The notes under the pieces: model-generated
What the model was told of the DNA's origin: nothing
Database searches by the model: none
What the model saw: the letters and a program-made list of their open reading frames with translations, nothing else
Part shown: positions 1-6,646 of the stretch, piece after piece
Layout: each line of letters starts with the position of its first letter
How positions within the stretch are numbered: the first letter of the stretch is position 1
NCBI GenBank assembly: GCA_001797815.1
Contig: MGQK01000062.1
Span: 20,673 to 32,546, forward strand
Length of the DNA stretch: 11,874 nt
Direction of reading: 5' to 3'
From: Deltaproteobacteria bacterium RBG_13_61_14
GTDB taxonomy: Bacteria; RBG-13-61-14
Program-made: the position numbers and the translations under genes

Positions 1-501
1 GGCGTTTGCCACCTGACCCACCTCTTCAACGGCATGAGCGGGGTGCACCACCGCACCCCGGGCGTGGCCGCGGCCGGACTGGTGCTCGAATCCGTCACCG
101 CCGACTTTATCTGCGACGGCGCTCACCTCGCGCCCGATATTGTCCGGCTGATCCTGCGCGCGCGCCGGCCGGAGCGTTTGCTCCTGATCACCGACCGGGT
201 CACCCTGGACGAGAGCGATTCCATTGAGCCCAACGTGCTGCCGGACGGCCGGCTGGCCGGAAGTCGGCTGACCCTGATCCGGGCCGTGCACAACCTGGTG
301 GAATTTACCGGGGTGGATTTACCGACCGCGGTGCGGATGGCCTCGCTCAATCCGGCGCGGCTTTTGGGAAGGGAAGCGCAATGGGGCAGCCTGGAGCCGG
401 GCAAGATGGCCGACCTATGCCTTTTGGATCCGGAGGGCGCGGTGCAAATGACGCTCTTGGAAGGCCGGGTGGTGTATCAGCGGGCCGCGACCGGAACTTG
501 A
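1..501 (+). CDS. nagA: N-acetylglucosamine-6-phosphate deacetylase, C-terminal part (5' end outside window)
   Basis: This is the last 166 residues of an amidohydrolase-superfamily enzyme that would remove the acetyl group from N-acetylglucosamine-6-phosphate in the cytoplasm, feeding amino sugars from cell-wall recycling or chitin into glycolysis. The reading frame is open from the first base of the window. Visible family marks are the metal-ligand stretch THLFN (residues 6-10 of the fragment), then HHRTPG (16-21), CDGAHLAPD (38-46), and LLLITD with the expected catalytic aspartate at codon 193-195. The C-terminal signature GSLEPGKMADLCLLDPEG is typical of the small beta-sandwich domain of amidohydrolases. 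Full-length NagA is about 380 residues, so a little over half is missing upstream. The TGA at 499-501 is followed by an imperfect GC-rich hairpin. Other amidohydrolases share parts of this pattern, but HLFN together with HHRTPG is specific to the NagA group. Confidence 0.9.
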   Translation, partial: GVCHLTHLFNGMSGVHHRTPGVAAAGLVLESVTADFICDGAHLAPDIVRLILRARRPERLLLITDRVTLDESDSIEPNVLPDGRLAGSRLTLIRAVHNLVEFTGVDLPTAVRMASLNPARLLGREAQWGSLEPGKMADLCLLDPEGAVQMTLLEGRVVYQRAATGT

Positions 502-502
502 G

Positions 503-530
503 GGCTGCCGGCCGGCCCAGCCGATTGTTT
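503..530 (+). terminator. Possible weak intrinsic terminator after nagA
   Basis: GGCTG (503-507) and CAGCC (518-522) can pair around a GC-rich CCGGCCGGCC core that can itself fold, and a T-rich stretch (GATTGTTTT) follows. The stem is short and imperfect, and the T-tract overlaps the proposed -35 box of the next gene, so this is only a candidate. Confidence 0.3.
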
Positions 531-553
531 TATCACCGTTTTTCTGCTAGTAT
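525..553 (+). promoter_or_regulatory. Putative sigma70-type promoter for the cyclic-nucleotide-binding protein gene
   Basis: TTGTTT (525-530) and TAGTAT (548-553) are separated by exactly 17 bases, in the only AT-rich patch between nagA and the next gene. The -10 box matches four of six consensus bases and the -35 box three of six. Transcription would begin near 560, giving a leader of about 50 bases that ends in the strong ribosome-binding site AGGAGAAGGG before the ATG at 614. The call rests on spacing and position only. Confidence 0.4.
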
Positions 554-613
554 TAGAGCAGAGGAAAAGAGCGGTGGGCACTCGTCTCGGAGTCGAAGTC
601 AGAAGGAGAAGGG

Positions 614-1075
614 ATGGATCTGGAGCTGCTGCGTCAAACCGATTTATTCCAGGAACTAACCAAAGAAGAGCTGGGCAAGATTACCGGGATTTCCGCTAAA
701 GAGAGCTTTGATTCCGGCCATGTGATTTTCGAGGAAGGGGATAAAGGCGATAAGTTCTATTTGATCTTGAAGGGCGAAGTCCGGATCAGCAAGATCATCC
801 CCGGGATCGGAGAAGAAGCCCTGGTGGTATTGAAAAAAGGCTCCTACTTCGGCGAAATGAGCCTGATTGACGACCAGCCCCGTTCCGCCCATGCCATTGT
901 CAACAAAGCGGCCGAATTCCTGGTGATTGACCGAACCGACTTTGAGCGGCTGTTAATCAAGGACAAAGACTTGGCTTACAAACTGTTGATGACCTTCGTG
1001 CGCACCCTTTCCCTGCGACTGCGGGAGACCAACGAGAAGATCAAAGCCTTCTTTGCCATGACCGCCTTTAAGTGA
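614..1075 (+). CDS. Single-domain cyclic nucleotide-binding protein
   Basis: The 153-residue soluble protein is almost entirely one cyclic-nucleotide-binding (CNB/cAMP-receptor type) domain. The beta-roll spans about residues 30-110 and carries the glycine turns EEGDKGDKFYLILKGEV (40-56). The phosphate-binding cassette starts at F79 (FGEMSLIDDQPRSAHA) and keeps the Glu (E81) and Arg (R90) that contact the ribose and cyclic phosphate in cAMP-binding members. After it comes only an amphipathic helical tail (about 110-150). There is no winged-helix DNA-binding domain, kinase or channel module, so it is not a CRP-type transcription factor. It could be a stand-alone sensor or a partner subunit of another protein. 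The ATG at 614 follows AGGAGAAGGG closely, which supports this start. It lies 103 bases upstream of the AAA+ ATPase gene on the same strand, so co-transcription is possible but not shown. The ligand (cAMP, cGMP or other) cannot be read from the sequence. Confidence 0.88.
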   Translation: MDLELLRQTDLFQELTKEELGKITGISAKESFDSGHVIFEEGDKGDKFYLILKGEVRISKIIPGIGEEALVVLKKGSYFGEMSLIDDQPRSAHAIVNKAAEFLVIDRTDFERLLIKDKDLAYKLLMTFVRTLSLRLRETNEKIKAFFAMTAFK

Positions 1076-1079
1076 AACT

Positions 1080-1115
1080 GAAGAGTGCACAGTGCGCAGT
1101 GCACAGTGAAGAGTG
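1080..1115 (+). repeat. Short direct repeat AGTGCACAGTG x2 inside flanking GAAGAGTG copies
   Basis: AGTGCACAGTG occurs at 1084-1094 and 1098-1108, separated by CGC. The block is bracketed by GAAGAGTG at 1080-1087 and 1108-1115. Each unit contains the palindrome GTGCAC, and the centre contains TGCGCA, so the element can also form a small hairpin. It lies in the only sizeable intergenic gap between the cyclic-nucleotide-binding gene and the AAA+ operon. It could be a dispersed intergenic repeat or a protein-binding site. Confidence 0.6.
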
Positions 1116-1178
1116 AATGGCACCAAAGATTTTTCACCAAGAAAAGATCCAGACAGGTTGTAATTCAGGTAACCCGAC

Positions 1179-2234
1179 ATGAAAGAACGAGCGGTATTCC
1201 CTTTCAGCGCGATCGTCGGCCAGGACAAAATGAAACTGGCCCTGATCCTCAATGCGATCAACCCCCGCCTCTCGGGCGTGTTGATCCGGGGCGAGAAAGG
1301 CACGGCCAAGTCCACCGCGGTGCGGGCGCTGGCCGCCCTGCTCCCGGAAATCGAGGTGGTGAAGGACTGCCCCTTCCGCTGCGACCCCCAGGCGCTGGAG
1401 AAGCTCTGTCCCCGGTGCCAAGAGACCCTGGCGGAACAGGGCCACCTCCATCCGCTCCGGGAAAAGATGCGGGTGGTGGACCTGCCGATCAATGCCACCG
1501 AAGACCGGGTGGTGGGCACCCTCGACCTGGAGCACGCCATCCAGAAAGGCGAGAAACGCTTCGAGCCGGGCGTGCTGGCCGATGCCAACCGCGGGATCCT
1601 GTATGTGGATGAGGTCAACCTGCTCGACGACCATATCGTGGACGTGCTGCTCGACTCCGCGGCCATGGGCGTCAACACCGTGGAGCGGGAAGGCGTGAGC
1701 TACACCCACCCGGCCGAGTTCATCCTGGTCGGCACCATGAACCCGGAAGAGGGGGAGCTCCGGCCCCAGCTCCTCGACCGCTTCGGACTGTGCGTGCACA
1801 TCTCCGGCATCACCAACCAGGCCCAGCGGGTGGAGATCGTCAAACGCTGGAGCGGATATGAACTGGACAGCGGCGCCTTTTCCATGGAATGGCAGGCGCA
1901 GGAACATCAGTTGGCCGAGCGAATTCTGGCCGCCCGCCGGATTTTTCCCCAGGTGGTGATCGCGGATGAGATCCTGATCCGCATCGCCAACATTGCCATC
2001 GCCCTTTCTGTGGACGGCCATCGCTCGGACCTGGTGATGATGAAAGCGGCCAAGACCATCGCGGCCTTTCACAGCCGGACCGTGGTCGAGCCGAGTGACG
2101 TGGACGAGTGCGTGGACCTGGCGTTGTCCCACCGGATGCGCAAGCGTCCCTTCGAGGAAATGGTGATTGACCCGAAACGGATCGAAGAGATGATTGCGGA
2201 ACGGATGAGCAGCCGGGCCTCGTCCCGCTACTGA
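1179..2234 (+). CDS. Chelatase-type AAA+ ATPase (BchI/ChlI-like subunit)
   Basis: This 351-residue protein is full length for the Mg-chelatase subunit I family. In that family an AAA+ ring hydrolyses ATP with a VWA-containing D subunit to drive metal insertion into a tetrapyrrole by a large H/CobN subunit. Walker A is GEKGTAKST (38-46), Walker B ILYVDEV (140-146), the sensor-1 region [13 protein letters not shown] follows, the arginine finger in LLDRFG is R201, and sensor 2 is GHRSD (R282). The pre-sensor insert [10 protein letters not shown] (107-116) is a BchI hallmark. A CX3CX8CX2C cluster (C64, C68, C77, C80) sits between Walker A and Walker B. The ATG at 1179 has a weak AGGT eight bases upstream, and the family-conserved FPFSAIVGQ begins at residue 7, so the start fits. 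Eleven bases downstream lies its AAA+/VWA partner, whose N-terminal half is a clear paralogue. The substrate metal and macrocycle are unknown because no H/CobN gene is present. Confidence 0.88.
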   Translation: MKERAVFPFSAIVGQDKMKLALILNAINPRLSGVLIRGEKGTAKSTAVRALAALLPEIEVVKDCPFRCDPQALEKLCPRCQETLAEQGHLHPLREKMRVVDLPINATEDRVVGTLDLEHAIQKGEKRFEPGVLADANRGILYVDEVNLLDDHIVDVLLDSAAMGVNTVEREGVSYTHPAEFILVGTMNPEEGELRPQLLDRFGLCVHISGITNQAQRVEIVKRWSGYELDSGAFSMEWQAQEHQLAERILAARRIFPQVVIADEILIRIANIAIALSVDGHRSDLVMMKAAKTIAAFHSRTVVEPSDVDECVDLALSHRMRKRPFEEMVIDPKRIEEMIAERMSSRASSRY

Positions 2235-2245
2235 AGTTCGCGACC

Positions 2246-4396
2246 TTGAAAGCGCAAGCCTTACACCCTTCGCGCTCGGGCGCGCCCCGCTACCGGCCCC
2301 CGGTTTATCCTTTTACCGCCCTGGTGGGACAGGAGCTGATGAAGAAGGCCCTGGTCCTCAACGCCGTCAACCGCCAGCTCTGCGGCGTGTTGATCCGGGG
2401 CGACAAGGGGACCGCCAAGTCCACCGCGGTCCGCGGGCTGGCGGCCCTGCTGCCGGCCCTGGAACTAGTGGCGGACTGCCCCTTTCACTGCGACCCCCAC
2501 GACCCGCTCTGGATGTGTTTCCGCTGCCGGGAACGGCTCCGCGCCGGGGAAATGCTGCCGAAGGAGACGGCGCCGGTCCGGGTGGTGGAGCTTCCCCTCA
2601 ACACCACCGAGGACCGTCTGGTCGGAAGCCTGGACTTCGAGCACGCGCTTTTGACCGGCACCAAGCGGTTTCAGCCCGGGCTCCTGGCCGAAGCCAACCG
2701 GGGCATCATTTATATTGACGAGGTCAACCTGCTCGAGGACCACCTGGTGGATATCCTGCTCGACACCGCGGTCACCGGCATCAACCTGGTGGAGCGGGAG
2801 AGCGTGAGCTTCATCCACCCGGCGCGCTACATCCTGATCGCCACCATGAACCCGGAGGAAGGCGATATCCGGCCGCAACTGCTCGACCGCTTCGGCCTCT
2901 CGGTGAACATCGAAGGGATCTTCATGCCGGCAGTGCGCATGCAAATCGCCCGCCGGCGCGAGGCGTTCGACCTGGATGCCCGGAGTTTTCGGAAAAAGTG
3001 GTCGGCGGTGGAGGACCGGCTGCAGGCCCGGATCCAAGAAGCGGAAAGACGCTTGCCTCGGGTGCAGATCGGGGAGGACCTGTTCCGGGAGATTTCCCTG
3101 ATCGCCGCGGCCCATCACGTGGCCGGTCACCGGGCCGACATCATGATGGAAAAGACCGCCCGCACCCTGGCCGCTTTTGCCGGCCGGGAATGGGTGATGG
3201 GGGACGACCTGATCGAAGCCGCGGAGCTGGTGCTGCCGCACCGGGCGCGCTCGCCGGAGGAAGCGGCCCGGAACGGGGACCAATCCACCCAGGAGCAGAC
3301 CCAGCCGGGCGAAAGCCCAGCGCCGGAGCAGCCCGGCAGTGAAAGCGGCCAGGAAGCAGGAGGCGAGGGCAAAGACCCTTCTGCGACGGGATCGCCCAGC
3401 GAGGGTCAGCCCCGCGAGGGCGAGGAGCAGCCGGGGCAACCCGTGCCCCAACCCGGGAATGCCGATCAAACGGCCGGCGGAGAGCAGCAGGCCTTTGAGG
3501 ATCGCCTGTTCGAGATCGGCCGGCTCGTGTCCATTCCCACCTACGATATCCGTTTCGCCCGGGACAGCTTGAAGCGGCGGTCGAGCGGCCGGCGGACCAC
3601 CACCACCACCGACAACAAGACCGGCCGATACGTGCGCGCCACCGAGGTGCGCCGGAACAACGACCTGGCCTTTGACGCCACCTTGCGGGCGGCGGCCCCG
3701 TTTCAGCGCCGGCGGCCGGCGAGTCGGTTGGCGGTCAAGATCGAGGAGTCGGACATCCGGGAAAAGGTCCGGCAGAAAAAGACCTCGAACCTGCTCCTCT
3801 TCCTGGTGGACGCCAGCGGGAGCATGGGCACCCGCCTGATGAGCGAGACCAAGGGCGCGATCCTGGCGCTTCTGCTCGAGGCCTACCAGAAACGGGACAA
3901 GGTGGGGTTGATCGCCTTCAAGGGGATTGAAGCCGAGGTGCTCTTGCCGCCGACCAACTCGATCGAGATCGCGAAAAGGCTGTTGGAGGAACTGCCCACC
4001 GGCGGGAAGACCCCCTTGGGCGAGGGCTTGCTCACCGCCTATCAACTGCTCAAGAACCAGATGCGGCAAGACCCGAATATCCTGCCGCTGTTGGTGGTGG
4101 TCACGGACGGCCGCGCCAACGTGGGGCTGTTCCGGGACAAGTTTTACGACGGTCCCCAGTTCGGCGAGATCTACCGGGAGATTTACCAGATCTGCGATCT
4201 CTTCCGGCAGGAAAGGACGATCCGGGCGGTGGTGGTGGACGCGGAAGAGAAGCGGTTGGGCAGTTTCGGCCGGAGCAAGAAATTAGCCGAGGCCCTGAAC
4301 GCAAAGTATTACGTCTTGGAAGAAGTGCTCAGCGAACACCTGGTCGAGACGGTGCGTGAGAGTCGAGGGAATTCGGACCCTCATTATTCCAAATGA
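2246..4396 (+). CDS. Chelatase-type AAA+ / VWA protein (BchD/ChlD or putative cobaltochelatase subunit)
   Basis: The 716-residue protein has three parts. Residues 21-335 are an AAA+ module with Walker A GDKGTAKST (52-60), a Cys cluster C78/C82/C91/C94, Walker B IIYIDEV (154-160), sensor-1 N202, arginine finger R215 and sensor-2 GHRAD (294-298). Residues 335-415 are a Pro/Glu/Gln/Gly-rich linker. Residues 430-700 form the BchD-type C-terminus with RGRYVRA-like and DATLRAAAPFQ motifs and a VWA domain whose MIDAS is complete: DASGS 522-526, T589 and D621. The family drives metal insertion into tetrapyrroles. Classical BchD has a degenerate ATPase half, whereas this one looks intact, resembling the BchI-BchD fusion type predicted to serve CobN in species lacking CobS/CobT. 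The start is TTG at 2246 with a weak GAAG upstream; an upstream in-frame stop at 2168 and the absence of ATG/GTG leave only TTG or CTG (2231). A VWA-AAA+ machine with another target cannot be excluded. Confidence 0.85.
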   Translation: MKAQALHPSRSGAPRYRPPVYPFTALVGQELMKKALVLNAVNRQLCGVLIRGDKGTAKSTAVRGLAALLPALELVADCPFHCDPHDPLWMCFRCRERLRAGEMLPKETAPVRVVELPLNTTEDRLVGSLDFEHALLTGTKRFQPGLLAEANRGIIYIDEVNLLEDHLVDILLDTAVTGINLVERESVSFIHPARYILIATMNPEEGDIRPQLLDRFGLSVNIEGIFMPAVRMQIARRREAFDLDARSFRKKWSAVEDRLQARIQEAERRLPRVQIGEDLFREISLIAAAHHVAGHRADIMMEKTARTLAAFAGREWVMGDDLIEAAELVLPHRARSPEEAARNGDQSTQEQTQPGESPAPEQPGSESGQEAGGEGKDPSATGSPSEGQPREGEEQPGQPVPQPGNADQTAGGEQQAFEDRLFEIGRLVSIPTYDIRFARDSLKRRSSGRRTTTTTDNKTGRYVRATEVRRNNDLAFDATLRAAAPFQRRRPASRLAVKIEESDIREKVRQKKTSNLLLFLVDASGSMGTRLMSETKGAILALLLEAYQKRDKVGLIAFKGIEAEVLLPPTNSIEIAKRLLEELPTGGKTPLGEGLLTAYQLLKNQMRQDPNILPLLVVVTDGRANVGLFRDKFYDGPQFGEIYREIYQICDLFRQERTIRAVVVDAEEKRLGSFGRSKKLAEALNAKYYVLEEVLSEHLVETVRESRGNSDPHYSK

Positions 4397-4415
4397 GAGG
4401 AGGAACGAGGATCTG

Positions 4416-4919
4416 ATGAAACTCATCGTGCATAAGGGTGACATCAGCGCTCTGGAAGTGGACGCCCTGGTCGTGGCCGCCAATTCCCGGGGGGAGATGG
4501 GCGGCGGGGTGGCCAAGGCGATCAAGCGGGCCGGGGGGGAGGCCATTGAGAAGGAGGCCAAGGCCCAGGCGCCGATCCCGGTGGGGGAGGCGGTGTTGAC
4601 CAGCGCCGGCCGGCTCAAGGCCAAGGCGGTGATCCATGCGCCGACCATGGAACAGCCGACCCAGCGCACCGACCGGGAGAAAGTCTTTCGGGCCACGGCC
4701 GCGGCGCTGAAGCTGGCGGAGAAGAAAGAATTCAAAACCCTGGCCCTGCCCGGCATGGGTACCGGCGTGGGCAAGGTTCCGCCGACCGAAGCGGCCCGGG
4801 CCATGGTGGAGGCGGTCCGGGCTCATTGGGGCAAGCACCTGGAAACGATCTACCTGGTGGATATCGGTGATGAAATGGTGGAGGCGTTTCAGGAGGCGGT
4901 GAAGGCACCGGCGGCCTAA
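4416..4919 (+). CDS. Macro domain protein (ADP-ribose-binding type)
   Basis: The 167-residue protein is a single macro domain, a fold that binds or hydrolyses ADP-ribose and its derivatives, for example removing ADP-ribose from proteins or nucleic acids or acting on O-acetyl-ADP-ribose. The adenine-contacting Asp in KGDI (D9), the AANS asparagine (N23), the glycine loop GEMGGGVAKAI (26-36) and the phosphate loop LPGMGTGVGKVP (111-122) are all present. I place the start at ATG 4416: it follows GAGG (4407-4410) by five bases, and the domain begins right there with KLIVHKGDI. A longer reading from 4356 would overlap the preceding gene by 41 bases and add no conserved sequence. It begins 19 bases after the AAA+/VWA gene and ends 17 bases before the cupin gene, so it is very likely co-transcribed. 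Binding and hydrolase activity cannot be told apart from sequence alone. Confidence 0.87.
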   Translation: MKLIVHKGDISALEVDALVVAANSRGEMGGGVAKAIKRAGGEAIEKEAKAQAPIPVGEAVLTSAGRLKAKAVIHAPTMEQPTQRTDREKVFRATAAALKLAEKKEFKTLALPGMGTGVGKVPPTEAARAMVEAVRAHWGKHLETIYLVDIGDEMVEAFQEAVKAPAA

Positions 4920-4936
4920 GCTTTAGAGGAGGGGCC

Positions 4937-5278
4937 ATGAAGGTTCAGGCCTGGAGAAAGGTTCCGGAAGAGCCGATTTCGGATCCGGAGTTGCGCGGGG
5001 TCCACATCCGGATTGTGGCCGGCCCCCGGGAAGGAGCCAGGAACTTTGTCATGCGGGTGTTTGAGGTAGATCCGGGCGGCCACACGCCGCGCCACAATCA
5101 CGAATGGGAACACGAGGTTTTTGTTCTGGCGGGGGAAGGGAGCCTGGTGAGCGCGGAAGGGGAGCGGCCCCTGCGGCCGGGAGACGCGGTCTTCATTGCG
5201 GGAGGGGAAGACCACCAGTTTCGCAATACCGGTTCCCAGGCCTTCCAATTTATCTGTGTGATCCCGGCCGGCAAATAG
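4937..5278 (+). CDS. Small single-domain cupin protein
   Basis: This 113-residue protein is one cupin beta-barrel (about residues 35-110). Motif 1 is GGHTPRHNHEWEHEVFVLAGEG with likely metal ligands H53, H55 and E60; motif 2 is PGDAVFIAGGEDHQFRN with the fourth ligand H93. A metal (Fe, Mn, Ni or Zn) is therefore likely bound in the barrel. Stand-alone cupins of this size include dioxygenases, isomerases, metal-binding sensors and proteins of unknown role, and the substrate cannot be read here. The ATG at 4937 is preceded by the strong ribosome-binding site GAGGAGGGG (4926-4934). It is the last gene of the run that begins with the AAA+ ATPase and is followed by a strong terminator. A metal-binding cupin downstream of a chelatase-type motor could be connected with metal handling, but that is inference. 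Confidence 0.87.
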   Translation: MKVQAWRKVPEEPISDPELRGVHIRIVAGPREGARNFVMRVFEVDPGGHTPRHNHEWEHEVFVLAGEGSLVSAEGERPLRPGDAVFIAGGEDHQFRNTGSQAFQFICVIPAGK

Positions 5279-5304
5279 AACAAGGAAAAGTTTACGCCCG
5301 GTTA

Positions 5305-5341
5305 TGAGGCACGGAAGAAAATCCGTGCCTCAATTTTTTTT
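5305..5341 (+). terminator. Rho-independent terminator of the AAA+/VWA/macro/cupin operon
   Basis: TGAGGCACGGA (5305-5315) pairs perfectly with TCCGTGCCTCA (5322-5332) over 11 base pairs around the loop AGAAAA, and eight T residues follow (5334-5341). It starts 26 bases after the cupin stop. On the other strand the stem is not followed by T residues, so it acts for the + strand genes only. Confidence 0.95.
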
Positions 5342-5361
5342 ATTGGGGTGGCAGCTTTGCT

Positions 5362-6581
5362 TTAGAGAAAGCACCGGCCCAAGCCCCGGTAAGTGGGGAC
5401 CCGATCCTTCACCCTTCCCTCTCGGATCAAGAGCGCCTCGTTAAATCGTTCCATCAGTTCGCCGGCCTTGGCATGACGAAAAATGACGGGATCGCCCGGT
5501 TGGAGGCGAGGCGCGCCCGGAGAAAGGCGCAACGGGGTCTGGACCTCGCCGGCGCCTTCCAGGCTGAGCAACTGCAGACCCGGAGGGGAATGGGGGATGG
5601 GCAGCTTGTCCGGGCTGGAGGGGCCACTGGCCACGTAGCCGCCGCCCAGGCAGGTAACCAGACCGGGGTCAGAGACGCGCACCACCTGCAGGGCGAAAAA
5701 GGCGGCGGGGTGCAGGCGCAGGGAGCGGAAATAGCTAAAGAGGTGCGAGCAGTAAAACCCGGAGCCGGCGGTGACCTCGGTGACCGCGGACTCCCGGGGG
5801 GTCGAGTCCAGGCTGCCGGTGCCTCCGCCGTTGAAGAACTCGAACTGGATCCCTTCCCGCCGCAGCCGTTCCGCCACTTGCTCGCGTTTTCGCGCCACGT
5901 CCGGCCGGGAGAACCATTTCACCGCGCGGGCGACCGGGTTCATCAGGCTGGTGAAAGGATCGCGATCCGGCACGCCGGCAATCTGGGCCTCGTAACCCTT
6001 GAGACCTACCACCCGGACTCCGCCGAGCTTTTCCGCCTGCCGGATCAACTCCAGCACCCGCCGGGCGTCGCGGACCGGCGAGCGCCGGGCCCCGACATGG
6101 ACCCTGCCCCGGCCACGACGGTAACTCACGTCCAGTTCCACCGCGGCCCGCAGGATCACTCCTCGCTCCCGGCCGACCCGGGAAAGCGCTTGCAAATGGA
6201 CTTCGGAGTCCACCACCAGGCAAACCCGGGCGCCCTGCCCGGTCAGTTTTGGGCCAGGCTATTTAGATCCGAGTCTTGAACGGTGGGGTAAGCGACCAAG
6301 AGGTCGTCAAAGCCCTGTTCCGCCAGGAAGGCGGCCTCGGCGACGGTAAAACACATGACCCCTTGCGCGAGGCCGCGGCTTCTTTCCATAAGGTAACGCA
6401 GGAGGGAGGGCACGCGCAACGATTTGGAGGCGATCCGGAGGGTCTTGCCGCTCGCCCGGACCGGCGCCAGGATCCATTCGAGATTGGCCTCCAGAGCATC
6501 CAGATGGACGAGGGCGGCCGGGAGCCGCTCCTGGGGGGGGGAGAGGGCGGCGCGGAAGTGGTCGTAGTCGAGGGGTTGCAT
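5362..6581 (-). pseudogene. Amino acid deaminase/aldolase (D-threonine aldolase-like, PLP fold type III), broken by a frameshift
   Basis: Two - strand frames together encode one protein of about 406 residues. The N-terminal part (6581 down to about 6250) has YDHFRAAL, VHLDALEANLEWIL and IASKSLRVPSLLRYL, whose lysine should carry pyridoxal phosphate, then LLVAYPTVQ. The C-terminal part (about 6249 to 5362) continues with VCLVVDSEVHL, HVGARRSPVR, GYEAQIAGV, FFNGGGTGS, AVTEVTAGSGFY, CLGGGYVASGP, GAGEVQTPL, FRHAKAGELMERF and VPTYRGLGRCFL. This is the order of an alanine-racemase N-terminal barrel plus D-serine dehydratase-like C-terminal domain. The first frame stops at 6243-6245. Adding one A in the AAAA run (TTTT 6247-6250 on +) would join the halves smoothly. 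No ATG starts the second half. I chose ATG 6581 because the family-like sequence begins there; a TTG at 6605 would lie in the terminator hairpin, although GGAGAAGGGG stands 11 bases before it. It may be a real pseudogene or an assembly error. Confidence 0.82.
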
Positions 6582-6587
6582 GGCCGG

Positions 6588-6636
6588 AAAAAGGCGCCGG
6601 CCCAAGGATCAAGTGACCCCTTCTCCGGCCGGCGCC
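6588..6636 (-). terminator. Intrinsic terminator of the large exported protein gene
   Basis: Read on the - strand, GGCGCCGGCC (6636-6627) pairs perfectly with GGCCGGCGCC (6602-6593) over 10 GC base pairs and is followed at once by TTTTT (6592-6588). It starts 10 bases after the stop codon of the 6647-10930 gene. The 24-base loop is long for a terminator and contains GGAGAAGGGG, which resembles a ribosome-binding site for the next gene. It may therefore also influence expression of the deaminase/aldolase. Confidence 0.65.
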
Positions 6637-6646
6637 CCGGGTTGCT

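Noticed and set aside
1133-1164. TTCACC / TGTAAT as a promoter directly before the BchI-like gene
   Set aside because: The spacer would be 20 bases and transcription would start only a few bases before the ATG, leaving no room for the ribosome-binding site.
1134-2132. A 332-codon open frame on the - strand opposite the BchI-like gene
   Set aside because: It is the same kind of GC-driven antisense shadow; the + strand frame has intact Walker, sensor and arginine-finger motifs.
2465-4069. A 534-codon open frame on the - strand opposite the AAA+/VWA gene
   Set aside because: Its protein is rich in Pro/Gly/Arg/His/Gln with no fold-like pattern. It is the antisense shadow of a GC-rich gene whose own product carries every family motif.
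4356-4415. A longer start for the macro-domain protein
   Set aside because: It would overlap the upstream gene by 41 bases and add 20 residues outside the domain, whereas ATG 4416 has a good ribosome-binding site and begins right at the domain.
5473-6279. A 268-codon + strand frame opposite the deaminase/aldolase
   Set aside because: It has no recognisable motifs and lacks a good ribosome-binding site, while the - strand sequence matches a known family across its full length.
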